From Phenylobacterium sp. (lineage in GTDB: Bacteria; Pseudomonadota; Alphaproteobacteria; Caulobacterales; Caulobacteraceae), in the NCBI RefSeq assembly GCF_030651185.1, contig NZ_JAUSCJ010000005.1:1-56752 (forward strand): 56,752 nucleotides of DNA, read 5' to 3'. The notes under the pieces are model-generated. The model did not search any database. It had not been told where the DNA came from and worked only from the letters and a program-made list of their open reading frames with translations. Shown here in pieces: positions 48,642-56,616 of this stretch. A program made the translations under genes and the position numbers. The first letter of the stretch is position 1. Each line of letters starts with the position of its first letter.

Positions 48642-48671
48642 AACGGCCCCGCCGGGTAGGGCGGGGCCGTT
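48642..48671 (-). terminator. Rho-independent terminator of the WER-module protein B gene
   Basis: On the minus strand AACGGCCCCGCC pairs over 12 bp with GGCGGGGCCGTT around a 6-base loop, followed by TTTGG. It lies 21 bases past the stop at 48693 and makes this gene a separate transcription unit from the next paralog. Confidence 0.85.
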
Positions 48672-48692
48672 CAAGGTCAGGACCTGGGAGCC

Positions 48693-49103
48693 TTAGCGCC
48701 GATAGTCGCCGTAGCCATTCCCGTAGTCGCGGTCATTGCGCTCGTAGCGCAGCTGGACCCGGATGGAGTCGAAGCGGCGGTCGAGGTCGGCGCGTTCCCA
48801 GCGGCTCACGACGCCGTCGGCGCGGTAGCGCCAGGAAAGACGCTCAGTCACGCGGACTTGCTCGCGGAGGCGGAACGCTTCGCGTCGGCTGATCTGGTGG
48901 CTGCGCTCGGCACGGTCGATGCGGAACTTCAACATGTCGGCGCGATCACCGCCGCGGTCACCGCCGCGATCATCCCAGTGCTCGCCGCCCCGGTCATTCC
49001 GGTGATCGCCGCGATCATAGCCGCCATAGGGCTGGGCGGCGGCGGGTGCGGCGGCGGCGGCCAGGGCGGAAGCTGCCGCGATCGAGATCAGAATCTTTTT
49101 CAT
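48693..49103 (-). CDS. Exported WER/DLDRR-module protein with one module (B)
   Basis: A 136-residue protein with a signal peptide (MKKILISIAAASALAAAAA, ending AAA). A low-complexity stretch rich in D, R, G and H (about 25-55) could bind metal or be disordered. One module follows (about 57-122): FRIDRAERSHQISRREAFRL, then LSWRYRADGVVSRWERADLDRRFD. The C-terminus again is a DYGNGYGDYRR-type tail. It has its own terminator. Function unknown. Confidence 0.75.
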   Translation of the reverse strand: MKKILISIAAASALAAAAAPAAAQPYGGYDRGDHRNDRGGEHWDDRGGDRGGDRADMLKFRIDRAERSHQISRREAFRLREQVRVTERLSWRYRADGVVSRWERADLDRRFDSIRVQLRYERNDRDYGNGYGDYRR

Positions 49104-49227
49104 CTTCCATCCTCCTTGGATGTCCCGCGGCGCCGGGCGGCGTCGCTTGAGGAGGAGAAGAACATTTCCAACCTGAAACCGAACTGAGCTCGCCGTTGTC
49201 TGGCGTTCAGGTTCGCCGCTCGGGAAA

Positions 49228-51129
49228 TCAGGCGACGGCGCTCTGTGCGGCGGCCGAGGCGGCGTTCTGGGCGGCGTCGTTCAGGGCGCGGCTGATGGCC
49301 TCGTAGAGCTTGGCGATCTCGATGGGCTTGGCCACATGCCCATCCATGCCGGCCGCCAGGTATTCTTCCACCTGGTGCGACAGGGCGTTGGCGGTCAGGG
49401 CCACGATGGGGGTGCGCGGGCGGCCCTGCTCGCGCTCGGCGGCGCGGATGGCGCGGGCGGAGTCGATGCCGTCCATGACCGGCATCTGGATATCCATCAG
49501 GATCAGGTCGTAGGCGCCGTCCCGCCAGGCCTCGAAGGCCAGCTTGCCATCGGCGACGATGTCGATCTCCAGGCCCAGCGAGCCCATGACCGCCGCCAGC
49601 ACCTGCTGGTTGGTGGGATTGTCCTCGGCGGCCAGAAGGCGCAGGGCGCCGTCCTCGGCGCCGTCGCTCTGGGGGGCGGGGGCGAGGGCGGGTTCGACGG
49701 CGACGCCGCGCTCCAGGGGCAGTTCGACGGTGAAGGTCGAGCCCTGGCCTTCGCGGCTGTCGACCCAGATCGCGCCGCCCATCATCTGGGTCAGTTCGCG
49801 GCAGATGGCCAGGCCCAGGCCCGTGCCGCCGAAGCGGCGGGTGGCGGAATTGTCGGCCTGGACGAACTTCTCGAACAGGGTCGCCTGCTTCTCGGCGGCG
49901 ATGCCGAGGCCGGTGTCCCGGACGGTCAGCCGCAGAGCGCCATTGTCGGGGTTGACCCCGAAGGCGGCGGCGACTTCGCCGCCTTGCGTGAACTTCACGG
50001 CGTTGGACAGCAGGTTACCGACGATCTGACCCAGGCGGTCGGCATCCCCGCGCCAGGCGCCCTGGGCGGTGGCTTCGACCTCCAGCTTGAAATCGAGGCC
50101 CTTGTTCTGGGCCATCAGCGCGAAGCTTTCACGGGCCGGCGCAACGGCCGATTCCAGGTCGAAGTCGTCCACCAGCAGGGTCAGTTTGCCGGCCTCGATC
50201 TTCGAGAGGTCCAGGACGTCGTTCAGCACGGCCAGCAGCAGGCCGCCCGACTGGCGGATGACCTCCAGGCGCTCGCGTTGGACATCCTCCATCTCGCCCA
50301 TGGACATGACTTCGGCCATAGCCAGGACGCCGTTCAGCGGCGTGCGGATCTCGTGGCTCATATTGGCCAGGAACTGGGACTTTAGAGTATTGGCGGCGTT
50401 GGCGGCGTCGCGGGCCTCCACGAGTTCCTGCAGAGTCTGCTGCAGGGCCTGCTCACGCGCGTCCAGCTTGGCCAGAAGGTGGTTGAAACTGGCGGTCAGG
50501 CTGCGGAAGAGAGCGTCTTGAGCCTCCACCTGGACGGGAGCGAAGCTGCCGCTGGCGGCCACGTCATGCATGGCGTCCGACAGCTTCTGGACGGGTGCGA
50601 TCACCCTATGGGCGAGCCCGCGCGCCAGGAACAGGGCCACGCCGACCCCACCGAAGAACAGGGCCCCGGTCAGGGCGATGAACTGGGGCAACAGAGCGTC
50701 GAGGGCCGGAGGCGTCACGTCCACCACCAGTTCGCCCACACGCAGGCCTTGTATCTTCACCGGCGCGTGAATGACATCTGTCCCACCGGCGACGCCCTTG
50801 GCGCGCTGATAGGTGGCGACCACCTGACCAGACGAATCCAGCAGGCGGGCGCTGGTCACGGACTGGGCCTGGGAGAGGGCGGTGATCGCCGCGCGGGCGG
50901 CCTGCGCGTCCCTCTGCGACAAGGCGGGGCCCGCGGCGCTCGCGGCGATCTCGGACAGGGCCACGTGATTGATGTGGCTCTGCTCGCGGGCGACCGCCCA
51001 TTGCTGCAGCATGAAGGTGAGGCAGGCGGCGATCAGAACCACCATCGTGGTGATCAGCGCGATACCCGCCACGCGGGCATGGAAGGTCGCGTTGTGAGCC
51101 GAGCCCGTCACACGAAGATTTTGGGTCAT
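49228..51129 (-). CDS. Hybrid sensor histidine kinase with HAMP and receiver domains
   Basis: A 633-residue kinase with two membrane helices (about 20-42 and 152-170) enclosing a periplasmic sensor of about 110 residues. A HAMP linker (171-225), HisKA with H259 (FLANMSHEIRTPLNG), ATPase domain (GNLLSNAVKFTQGG, DTGLGIAAEKQATLF, GTGLGLAICRELTQMMGG) and a receiver (LAAEDNPTNQQ, D546 in LMDIQMPVMDG, KPIE) follow. The layout resembles kinases that feed a phosphotransfer protein. Its upstream region is shared with a divergent small gene and holds a CtrA-like box. Confidence 0.94.
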   Translation of the reverse strand: MTQNLRVTGSAHNATFHARVAGIALITTMVVLIAACLTFMLQQWAVAREQSHINHVALSEIAASAAGPALSQRDAQAARAAITALSQAQSVTSARLLDSSGQVVATYQRAKGVAGGTDVIHAPVKIQGLRVGELVVDVTPPALDALLPQFIALTGALFFGGVGVALFLARGLAHRVIAPVQKLSDAMHDVAASGSFAPVQVEAQDALFRSLTASFNHLLAKLDAREQALQQTLQELVEARDAANAANTLKSQFLANMSHEIRTPLNGVLAMAEVMSMGEMEDVQRERLEVIRQSGGLLLAVLNDVLDLSKIEAGKLTLLVDDFDLESAVAPARESFALMAQNKGLDFKLEVEATAQGAWRGDADRLGQIVGNLLSNAVKFTQGGEVAAAFGVNPDNGALRLTVRDTGLGIAAEKQATLFEKFVQADNSATRRFGGTGLGLAICRELTQMMGGAIWVDSREGQGSTFTVELPLERGVAVEPALAPAPQSDGAEDGALRLLAAEDNPTNQQVLAAVMGSLGLEIDIVADGKLAFEAWRDGAYDLILMDIQMPVMDGIDSARAIRAAEREQGRPRTPIVALTANALSHQVEEYLAAGMDGHVAKPIEIAKLYEAISRALNDAAQNAASAAAQSAVA

Positions 51130-51291
51130 GAGCTTCCGCAGTCCCGTCCAGCATTCGGGAATACGGCAATTCTCCTAACGCTTCGCTTCCAGGCACTCGC
51201 CTGTCGGGAGAATTCGTGTCCTTCCCGACACAGTCTCAACTTGTGCGCGTAGTTGTCGCAGTTAACAAAGTATGAATCCCATGGACGGAGC

Positions 51292-51307
51292 TTAACCTCT
51301 GGTTTAC
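51292..51307 (+). promoter_or_regulatory. CtrA-like box in the divergent promoter region
   Basis: TTAACCTCTGGTTTAC matches the CtrA pattern TTAA-N7-TTAA with one mismatch in the second half. It lies 44 bases before the ATG at 51351 and 163 bases from the kinase start. A GAATC site (51274-51278), a CcrM methylation target, is 14 bases upstream of it. Both are marks of cell-cycle control in Caulobacterales. Confidence 0.4.
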
Positions 51308-51350
51308 CTCTACTACCGTTGAGTTAATTCTCTTGGAGAGGGGCTCCCCC

Positions 51351-51689
51351 ATGGAAAAGGCCTTTGTTGCGCAACGCGTCGCGACCAAGTTGTTCACGAC
51401 AGAAGCCGCGGTTGACGCGGCCATGATCGAAGCTACCGAACTGATGGCGGACATGCTGAAGGCCCGCACCGACGTGGGCACCTCGCTGGTGTTCGCTGAC
51501 GACGTGCAGGTGAAGATGGTGGAAGCCATCAAGGCCCTGGGCGAGGCTCGCACCGCCATGGTCGGCGTGCACCACGAACTGACCGAAGCCAAGCTGCGCC
51601 TCGGCATCCGCACCAGCCTCGGCGGGATCGAAAACAAGCCGAACTTCATGCGCAAGGCCGACAAGACGGCGATGCGCGACGTCGGCTAA
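51351..51689 (+). CDS. Small helical cytoplasmic protein of unknown function
   Basis: A 112-residue protein, mostly alpha-helical (TTEAAVDAAMIEATELMADM, then VQVKMVEAIKALGEARTAMV), with a conserved-looking HHELTEAKLRLGIRTSLGG near the C-terminus. No signal, membrane segment or known family. GGAGAG lies 10 bases before the ATG; a TTG six codons upstream is also in frame. It is divergent from the hybrid kinase, and the region between has a CtrA-like box, so cell-cycle expression is possible. Confidence 0.7.
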   Translation: MEKAFVAQRVATKLFTTEAAVDAAMIEATELMADMLKARTDVGTSLVFADDVQVKMVEAIKALGEARTAMVGVHHELTEAKLRLGIRTSLGGIENKPNFMRKADKTAMRDVG

Positions 51690-51721
51690 GCCGGACTTGG
51701 TTGCAATAGTTTAACTGGTTG

Positions 51722-51748
51722 TGCGCCCCTACTCAGCGTAGGGGCGCA
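51722..51748 (+). terminator. Hairpin that ends one gene and covers the next ribosome binding site
   Basis: TGCGCCCCTAC (51722-51732) pairs perfectly over 11 bp with GTAGGGGCGCA (51738-51748) around TCAGC. It follows the stop at 51689 and ends 5 bases before the next ATG at 51754. AGGGG, the only ribosome-binding-like sequence for that ATG, lies inside the right arm. Confidence 0.6.
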
Positions 51749-51753
51749 TAATC

Positions 51754-52209
51754 ATGCCAAACTCACTACTCGTTATCGGCCTCTGGCTCACGGTTCTTGC
51801 GGCCTGCGTCTTCGCCCTCGTCAAAGGCGGACCGGCCGAACGCTTTGGCGGCGCCCTTACCCTGGCCATCTCCCTCAGTTTCCTCACGGTGAACGCGCTC
51901 TTGCCCGAGCAGGCGCGGCCGATCCCCCATCTGGTTCTCGACGGCGTGCTGGCCGTGGGCTTCCTGTTCCTGGCGGTGCGTTACGCCAGCCTGTGGATCG
52001 GAGCGGTGATGCTGTTGCAGGGCATTCAATTCAGCCTGCACGCCTACTTCTTCGTCACCAAGTTGACCCCGGGCGTCACCTACGCCGTGGTCAACAACGC
52101 CGTCACGATCGGCACCATCGTCGGCCTGCTCTGCGGAACGGTGGTGGCGTCACGCCGCGAGCGCCTTTCCAAGTCGGTGGGCGTCGCCCGGCTGCCCCAG
52201 GGTTCCTGA
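51754..52209 (+). CDS. Four-helix membrane protein of unknown function
   Basis: A 151-residue protein with four predicted membrane helices (about 5-25, 33-50, 60-95 in part, and 110-130) and a short basic C-terminal tail (SRRERLSKSVG). No family is recognised. Translation may be limited by the hairpin that contains its ribosome binding site. The stop lies one base from the convergent exporter's stop. Confidence 0.68.
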   Translation: MPNSLLVIGLWLTVLAACVFALVKGGPAERFGGALTLAISLSFLTVNALLPEQARPIPHLVLDGVLAVGFLFLAVRYASLWIGAVMLLQGIQFSLHAYFFVTKLTPGVTYAVVNNAVTIGTIVGLLCGTVVASRRERLSKSVGVARLPQGS

Positions 52210-52210
52210 C

Positions 52211-53104
52211 CTAGGCCGGCGGTTTCTCGCGGGGCTCCAGGGTCGCAAGCGCCACACCGCCGAGGATCAGGGCGAGCGCCAGGAAGGCCGTCCAGCTCGG
52301 CCGCTCGGCCAGGAAGATCACCCCCACCGCCGTCGCCCACAGGGGCGCCATGTAGATGGCCATGGACAGGAACAGCGGCCCCCTGCGCTGGATCAGATAG
52401 ACATAGCCGATGGTGGCCAGGGCTGTGGGGAACACGCCCTGGGCGGTCACCGCCAGCACCGAGGACATCGGCGGCCAGGCCGGGAAGGGCCCGGTGAACA
52501 CCGCGGCCACGGTGGCGAACCCCGCCCCCCAGGCGCACATCATCAGGGCTCCGACACTGGAGGGCACCGGCGGCGCGCGTTTGGTGACGACGTTGGAGAC
52601 GGCATAGAGGGCGGCGCCGGTCAGCGCCCCGATCAGGGCCAGGGCCTCCAGGGAGAGGCCCCCGGTCAGGCGCGGACCCACCAGCACCAGCAGGCCGGCA
52701 AAGCCCAGGCCGACGCCGCCCGCCTTGCGCGCGGTCAGCCGCTCACCCGACACGAAGGCGTGGGCCAGCAGGGCGGTGAAGATCGGTGAGGCGCCGTTGC
52801 AGATGGCGTTGATCGCCGAGGGCAGGCGCTCGGCGGCGAGCGCGAAGAGGGCGAAGGGCGCGGCCATCCCTACCAGGCCGTTGAAGGCGTAGAAGCGCCA
52901 GGCGCGGTCGCGCCAGCCGGGAAGCCCCTGGCGCTGGATCGCCAGAACGACGCCCAGGGTCGCCACCGCGATCCATAGCCGCAGAGCGGTGTTCCAGAAC
53001 GGCGGGATGTGGGCGACGGCGATCTTCAGCGCTGCAAAGGCCGACCCCCAGGTGACCACCAGGGCCGCCAATACCAGCCAGTGTATAGGTTTGGGACGGG
53101 TCAT
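52211..53104 (-). CDS. DMT superfamily (EamA) transporter
   Basis: A 297-residue inner-membrane protein with ten helices in two EamA halves: [20 protein letters not shown] at the N-terminus and, in the second half, [20 protein letters not shown]. The family exports amino acids, nucleobases or drugs; the substrate is unknown. The ATG at 53104 fits the first helix; 23 upstream codons are rich in cysteine and arginine and are unlikely to be translated. It is divergent from serC, but no serine link can be claimed. Confidence 0.88.
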   Translation of the reverse strand: MTRPKPIHWLVLAALVVTWGSAFAALKIAVAHIPPFWNTALRLWIAVATLGVVLAIQRQGLPGWRDRAWRFYAFNGLVGMAAPFALFALAAERLPSAINAICNGASPIFTALLAHAFVSGERLTARKAGGVGLGFAGLLVLVGPRLTGGLSLEALALIGALTGAALYAVSNVVTKRAPPVPSSVGALMMCAWGAGFATVAAVFTGPFPAWPPMSSVLAVTAQGVFPTALATIGYVYLIQRRGPLFLSMAIYMAPLWATAVGVIFLAERPSWTAFLALALILGGVALATLEPREKPPA

Positions 53105-53251
53105 CGAGGTTCGGGGCAGGCTCCGGCGGGCCTCGCCGCAGGAGCAGGAATCACGACTGAGCGCGAAGGCCAAGCCTGTGTGTCGTCAGCGCCGCTCAAT
53201 CTCCCTTTCGGAAAATTACGCTTGCCCTCTTCCACAAACCGGAGTTTTTGC

Positions 53252-53284
53252 GCGGCGGGCCACGCCCCCCCAACGGGGCGCCGC
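53252..53284 (+). ncRNA. Candidate structured leader RNA of serC
   Basis: GCGGC (53252-53256) pairs with GCCGC (53280-53284), and inside it GCCCC (53264-53268) with GGGGC (53275-53279), leaving a 7-base bulge on the 5' side. It ends 27 bases before the serC ATG. A conserved RNA motif named serC is known upstream of serC-serA in alphaproteobacteria. The position fits that motif; the match of structure is not verified. Confidence 0.45.
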
Positions 53285-53311
53285 TCATCTGTAAGGATGG
53301 GAGACATCGCT

Positions 53312-54481
53312 ATGAATACCCTCGCCAAGCCGGCCATGCGTCCGGCCCGCCCCGAATTCTCATCCGGCCCGTGCGCCAAGCGCCCCGGATGGAATCCGCA
53401 AAATCTCCAGAACGCCGTCCTCGGACGCTCGCACCGCTCCAAGCCGGGCAAGGCGCGCCTGAAGGAAGCCATCGACCGCACCCGCCAGGTGCTGCAGGTG
53501 CCGGACGACTATCTGATCGGCATCGTCGCCGGCTCGGACACCGGCGCCGTGGAAATGGCCCTGTGGTCGATGCTCGGCCCCAAGACGGTGCAACTGCTGG
53601 CCTTTGAGAGCTTCGGCAAGGACTGGGTCACCGATGTGGTCAAGCAGCTGAAGCTGCCGGCCGAGGTGCTGGACGCTCCCTATGGCGAGCTGCCCGACCT
53701 GACCAAGGTGCGCAAGGACGCCGACTTGGTCTTCACCTGGAACGGCACCACCTCCGGCGTCCGGGTTCCCAACGCCGACTTCATCGCCGCCGACCGTGAA
53801 GGCATCACCATCTGCGACGCCACCAGCGCCGCCTTCGCCCAGGATCTCGACTGGGCCAAACTCGATGTGGTGACCTTCTCCTGGCAGAAGGCGCTCGGGG
53901 GCGAGGGCGCCCATGGCGTCCTGATCCTCGGCCCCCGCGCCGTGGCCCGCCTGGAAAGCTACACGCCCGCCTGGCCCATGCCCAAGCTGTTCCGCATGAC
54001 CAAGGGCGGCAAGGTCAGCCTCGACATCTTTGAGGGCGCCACCATCAACACCCCCTCCATGCTCTGCGTGGAAGACGCCATCGACGCCCTGAAGTGGGGC
54101 GAGGGCATCGGCGGCCTGGCCGAGATGCAGCGCCGCGCCGACGCCAATCTGGGCGCCCTCGCGGAATGGGTCGCCAAGACCCCCTGGGTGGAGTTCCTGG
54201 CCGCCGATCCGGCGACCCGGTCCAACACCTCGGTGTGTCTGAAGGTGGTCGATCCCGCCGTCACCGCCCTCTCCGACGACGCCCAGGCCGACTTCGCCAA
54301 GAAGCTGGCCGCGATCCTCGAGAAGGAAGGCGTGGCCCTGGATATCGGCGGCTATCGTGACGCCCCGGCGGGTCTGCGGATCTGGTGCGGCGCCACGGTG
54401 GAGACCTCCGACCTGGAGGCCCTGACGCCGTGGCTCGACTGGGCCTTTGCGTCCATCGCCGCCGACCTGCAAGCCGCTTAA
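53312..54481 (+). CDS. serC: Phosphoserine aminotransferase (alphaproteobacterial type)
   Basis: A 389-residue PLP enzyme making phosphoserine from phosphohydroxypyruvate and glutamate. [12 protein letters not shown] at the N-terminus, [28 protein letters not shown], the PLP lysine K193 in [13 protein letters not shown], and RIWCGATVE near the end belong to the serC branch of alphaproteobacteria and some archaea rather than to the E. coli branch. The ATG at 53312 is chosen; another at 53297 is also in frame. serA follows after 85 bases. Confidence 0.95.
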   Translation: MNTLAKPAMRPARPEFSSGPCAKRPGWNPQNLQNAVLGRSHRSKPGKARLKEAIDRTRQVLQVPDDYLIGIVAGSDTGAVEMALWSMLGPKTVQLLAFESFGKDWVTDVVKQLKLPAEVLDAPYGELPDLTKVRKDADLVFTWNGTTSGVRVPNADFIAADREGITICDATSAAFAQDLDWAKLDVVTFSWQKALGGEGAHGVLILGPRAVARLESYTPAWPMPKLFRMTKGGKVSLDIFEGATINTPSMLCVEDAIDALKWGEGIGGLAEMQRRADANLGALAEWVAKTPWVEFLAADPATRSNTSVCLKVVDPAVTALSDDAQADFAKKLAAILEKEGVALDIGGYRDAPAGLRIWCGATVETSDLEALTPWLDWAFASIAADLQAA

Positions 54482-54490
54482 ACACCCTTA

Positions 54491-54536
54491 GCGCTCCCGC
54501 CGCCCGGACCGCCGCATGCGCCGGCGCCGGGAGCGC
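54491..54536 (+). other. Inverted repeat between serC and serA
   Basis: GCGCTCCCG (54491-54499) pairs over 9 bp with CGGGAGCGC (54528-54536) around a GC-rich loop of 28 bases that can fold further. It could adjust the relative amounts of SerC and SerA messages; no T run follows, so full termination is unlikely. Confidence 0.45.
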
Positions 54537-54566
54537 ACTCCCCCCATCGCCTAAGGATACCGCCCC

Positions 54567-56141
54567 ATGCCCCGCGTCCTCATCGCCGACAAGCTGAGCC
54601 CCGCCGCCATCGACATCTTCAAGCAACGCGGCGTCGACGCCGATGTGAAGACCGGCCTCAGCAAGGAAGAACTGCTCAAGATCATCGACCAGTATGACGG
54701 CCTGGCCGTCCGCTCGGCCACCAAGGCCGACAAGGACGTGATCGCGGCGGCCACCAACCTGAAGGTCATCGGCCGCGCCGGCATCGGCGTCGACAATGTC
54801 GACATCCCTGCCGCGACCTCCAAGGGGATCGTGGTGATGAACACCCCCTTCGGCAACTCGATCACCACCGCCGAGCACGCCATCGCCATGATGTTCGCGC
54901 TTGCCCGCCAGCTGCCGGCCGCTGACGTCTCCACCCAGGCCGGCAAGTGGGAGAAGAACCGCTTCATGGGCGTGGAGCTTTACGCCAAGACGCTGGGCCT
55001 GATCGGCGCCGGCAATATCGGCGGCATCGTCGCCGACCGCGCCAACGGCCTGAAGATGAAGGTCGTGGCCTACGACCCCTTCCTCTCGGCTGAACGCGCC
55101 GTGGAGCTGGGCGTGGAGAAGGTCGAGCTCGACGAGCTGCTGGCCCGCGCCGACGTCATCACCCTGCACACCCCGCTCACCGACAAGACCCGCAACATCC
55201 TGTCGGCCGAGGCCCTGGCCAAGACCAAGAAGGGCGTCCTGATCATCAACTGCGCCCGCGGCGGCCTGGTGGATGAAGCCGCCCTGCGCGCCGGTCTCGA
55301 CAGCGGCCACATCGGCGGCGCGGGCTTCGACGTCTTCGTCGAGGAGCCGGCCAAGGAAAACGTGCTGTTCGGCGCCGAGAACTTCATCGCCACCCCGCAC
55401 CTGGGGGCGTCCACCATGGAGGCCCAGGAGAACGTGGCCCTGCAGGTGGCCGAGCAGATGAGCGACTACCTGCTCACCGGCGCGGTCTCCAATGCGCTCA
55501 ACAGCCCGTCGGTCACCGCCGACGAGGCCCCCAAGCTGAAGCCCTTCGTGGCGCTCGCCGAACGTCTCGGCGCCTTCGCCGGCCAGATGGTCGACGTCGA
55601 GGTCAAGGCCATCGACATCGCCTATGAGGGCGAGGTCGCCAACCTCAACACCCGTCCCCTGACCGCCGCGGCCCTGGCCGGCGTGATGCGTCCGATGCTG
55701 GCGGAGATCAACATGGTCTCGGCTCCGGCCGTGGCCCGCGAGCGCGGCATCACCGTCTCGGAAAGCAAGCAGGACGACAGCCCGATCTATGAAAGCCTGG
55801 TGCGGATCACGGTCACCACAGCCATGGGCAAGCGCTCCTTCGCCGGTTCGGTGATGGCGGGCACGCCGCGCATCATCGAGGTCAAGGGCATGGACCTGGA
55901 CGCGCCGTTCGGCGGGGTCATGCTCTATGTGAACAACCTCGACAAGCCGGGCTTCATCGGCAACCTCGGCGCCATCCTGGCCGACGCCAACGTCAATATC
56001 GCCACCTTCAACCTGGGCCGGGTCTCCGCCGGCGAGGACGCCATCGCCCTGGTGGGGATCGACCAGGACCCGTCGGACGCGTTGATCACCAAGATCCGCG
56101 CCCTGCCGCACGTGAAGGAAGCCCGCACCCTGCGGTTCTAA
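54567..56141 (+). CDS. serA: D-3-phosphoglycerate dehydrogenase, long form
   Basis: A 524-residue enzyme that starts serine synthesis by oxidising 3-phosphoglycerate with NAD. The order is substrate/NAD-binding domains (GRAGIGVDNVD, LGLIGAGNIGG, NCARGGLVDEAAL, catalytic His in TPHLGAST), an intervening ASB domain (about 315-450) and a C-terminal ACT domain (about 452-524; LYVNNLDKPGFIGNLGAIL). This long form is the usual alphaproteobacterial type. The ACT and ASB domains suggest control by serine, although many long forms are insensitive. Confidence 0.97.
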   Translation: MPRVLIADKLSPAAIDIFKQRGVDADVKTGLSKEELLKIIDQYDGLAVRSATKADKDVIAAATNLKVIGRAGIGVDNVDIPAATSKGIVVMNTPFGNSITTAEHAIAMMFALARQLPAADVSTQAGKWEKNRFMGVELYAKTLGLIGAGNIGGIVADRANGLKMKVVAYDPFLSAERAVELGVEKVELDELLARADVITLHTPLTDKTRNILSAEALAKTKKGVLIINCARGGLVDEAALRAGLDSGHIGGAGFDVFVEEPAKENVLFGAENFIATPHLGASTMEAQENVALQVAEQMSDYLLTGAVSNALNSPSVTADEAPKLKPFVALAERLGAFAGQMVDVEVKAIDIAYEGEVANLNTRPLTAAALAGVMRPMLAEINMVSAPAVARERGITVSESKQDDSPIYESLVRITVTTAMGKRSFAGSVMAGTPRIIEVKGMDLDAPFGGVMLYVNNLDKPGFIGNLGAILADANVNIATFNLGRVSAGEDAIALVGIDQDPSDALITKIRALPHVKEARTLRF

Positions 56142-56178
56142 ACTTGATTGGCGGCGGCTTCCCCGGGAAGCTGCCGCC

Positions 56179-56535
56179 ATGTCTCTTCCTGAACGACATT
56201 CCCACACCGTCCCCGGCGGCCGCGCCTACTGGCTGACCGAAAAGTTGTGGTCGGCGGCCGAAGGCCTTCCGGTGATCTCGGTGGCTATCGCCGACATCCC
56301 GGAATTCGATCAGGACTGCTGGTTCCGCGGCCGGGCGCCCAGCCTGCGCGACGTGGCCGGCCACACCCGCCGGATTATGGCCGCCGACCTTTCCTATCCA
56401 ATCATCTTCTCCGCCGCCGGCCGCCTGATGGACGGCGGCCACCGCATCGCGCGCGCCTGGATCGAAGGGCGGACAACGATCGCCGCCGTCCGGTTCAAGA
56501 CCGATCCCGAGCCGGAAGAAATTCGCCGCCTGTAG
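56179..56535 (+). CDS. Short ParB/sulfiredoxin-fold protein
   Basis: A 118-residue protein consisting almost only of a ParB-N/sulfiredoxin-like fold. The phosphate-binding motif appears as LMDGGHRIARAWIEGRTTI, preceded by PIIFSAAGR. It lacks the helix-turn-helix and dimer domains of true ParB, so it is not the chromosome partition protein. Similar small proteins are known in several bacteria with nuclease or unknown function. It starts 37 bases after serA and may be co-transcribed with it. Confidence 0.75.
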   Translation: MSLPERHSHTVPGGRAYWLTEKLWSAAEGLPVISVAIADIPEFDQDCWFRGRAPSLRDVAGHTRRIMAADLSYPIIFSAAGRLMDGGHRIARAWIEGRTTIAAVRFKTDPEPEEIRRL

Positions 56536-56584
56536 CCAGAGCGACTCCACCGTGGGGTGATTGACTCTTCCTGATCCAGAGCTA

Positions 56585-56599
56585 GAACAAAATAGGAAC
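56585..56599 (+). promoter_or_regulatory. LexA (SOS) box upstream of imuA
   Basis: GAACAAAATAGGAAC is a perfect match to GAAC-N7-GAAC, the LexA-binding sequence of Caulobacter and related alphaproteobacteria (GTTC-N7-GTTC on the other strand). It ends 17 bases before the imuA ATG, within the promoter region. Confidence 0.85.
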
Positions 56600-56616
56600 A
56601 AAGGAACAGGAAAGCC

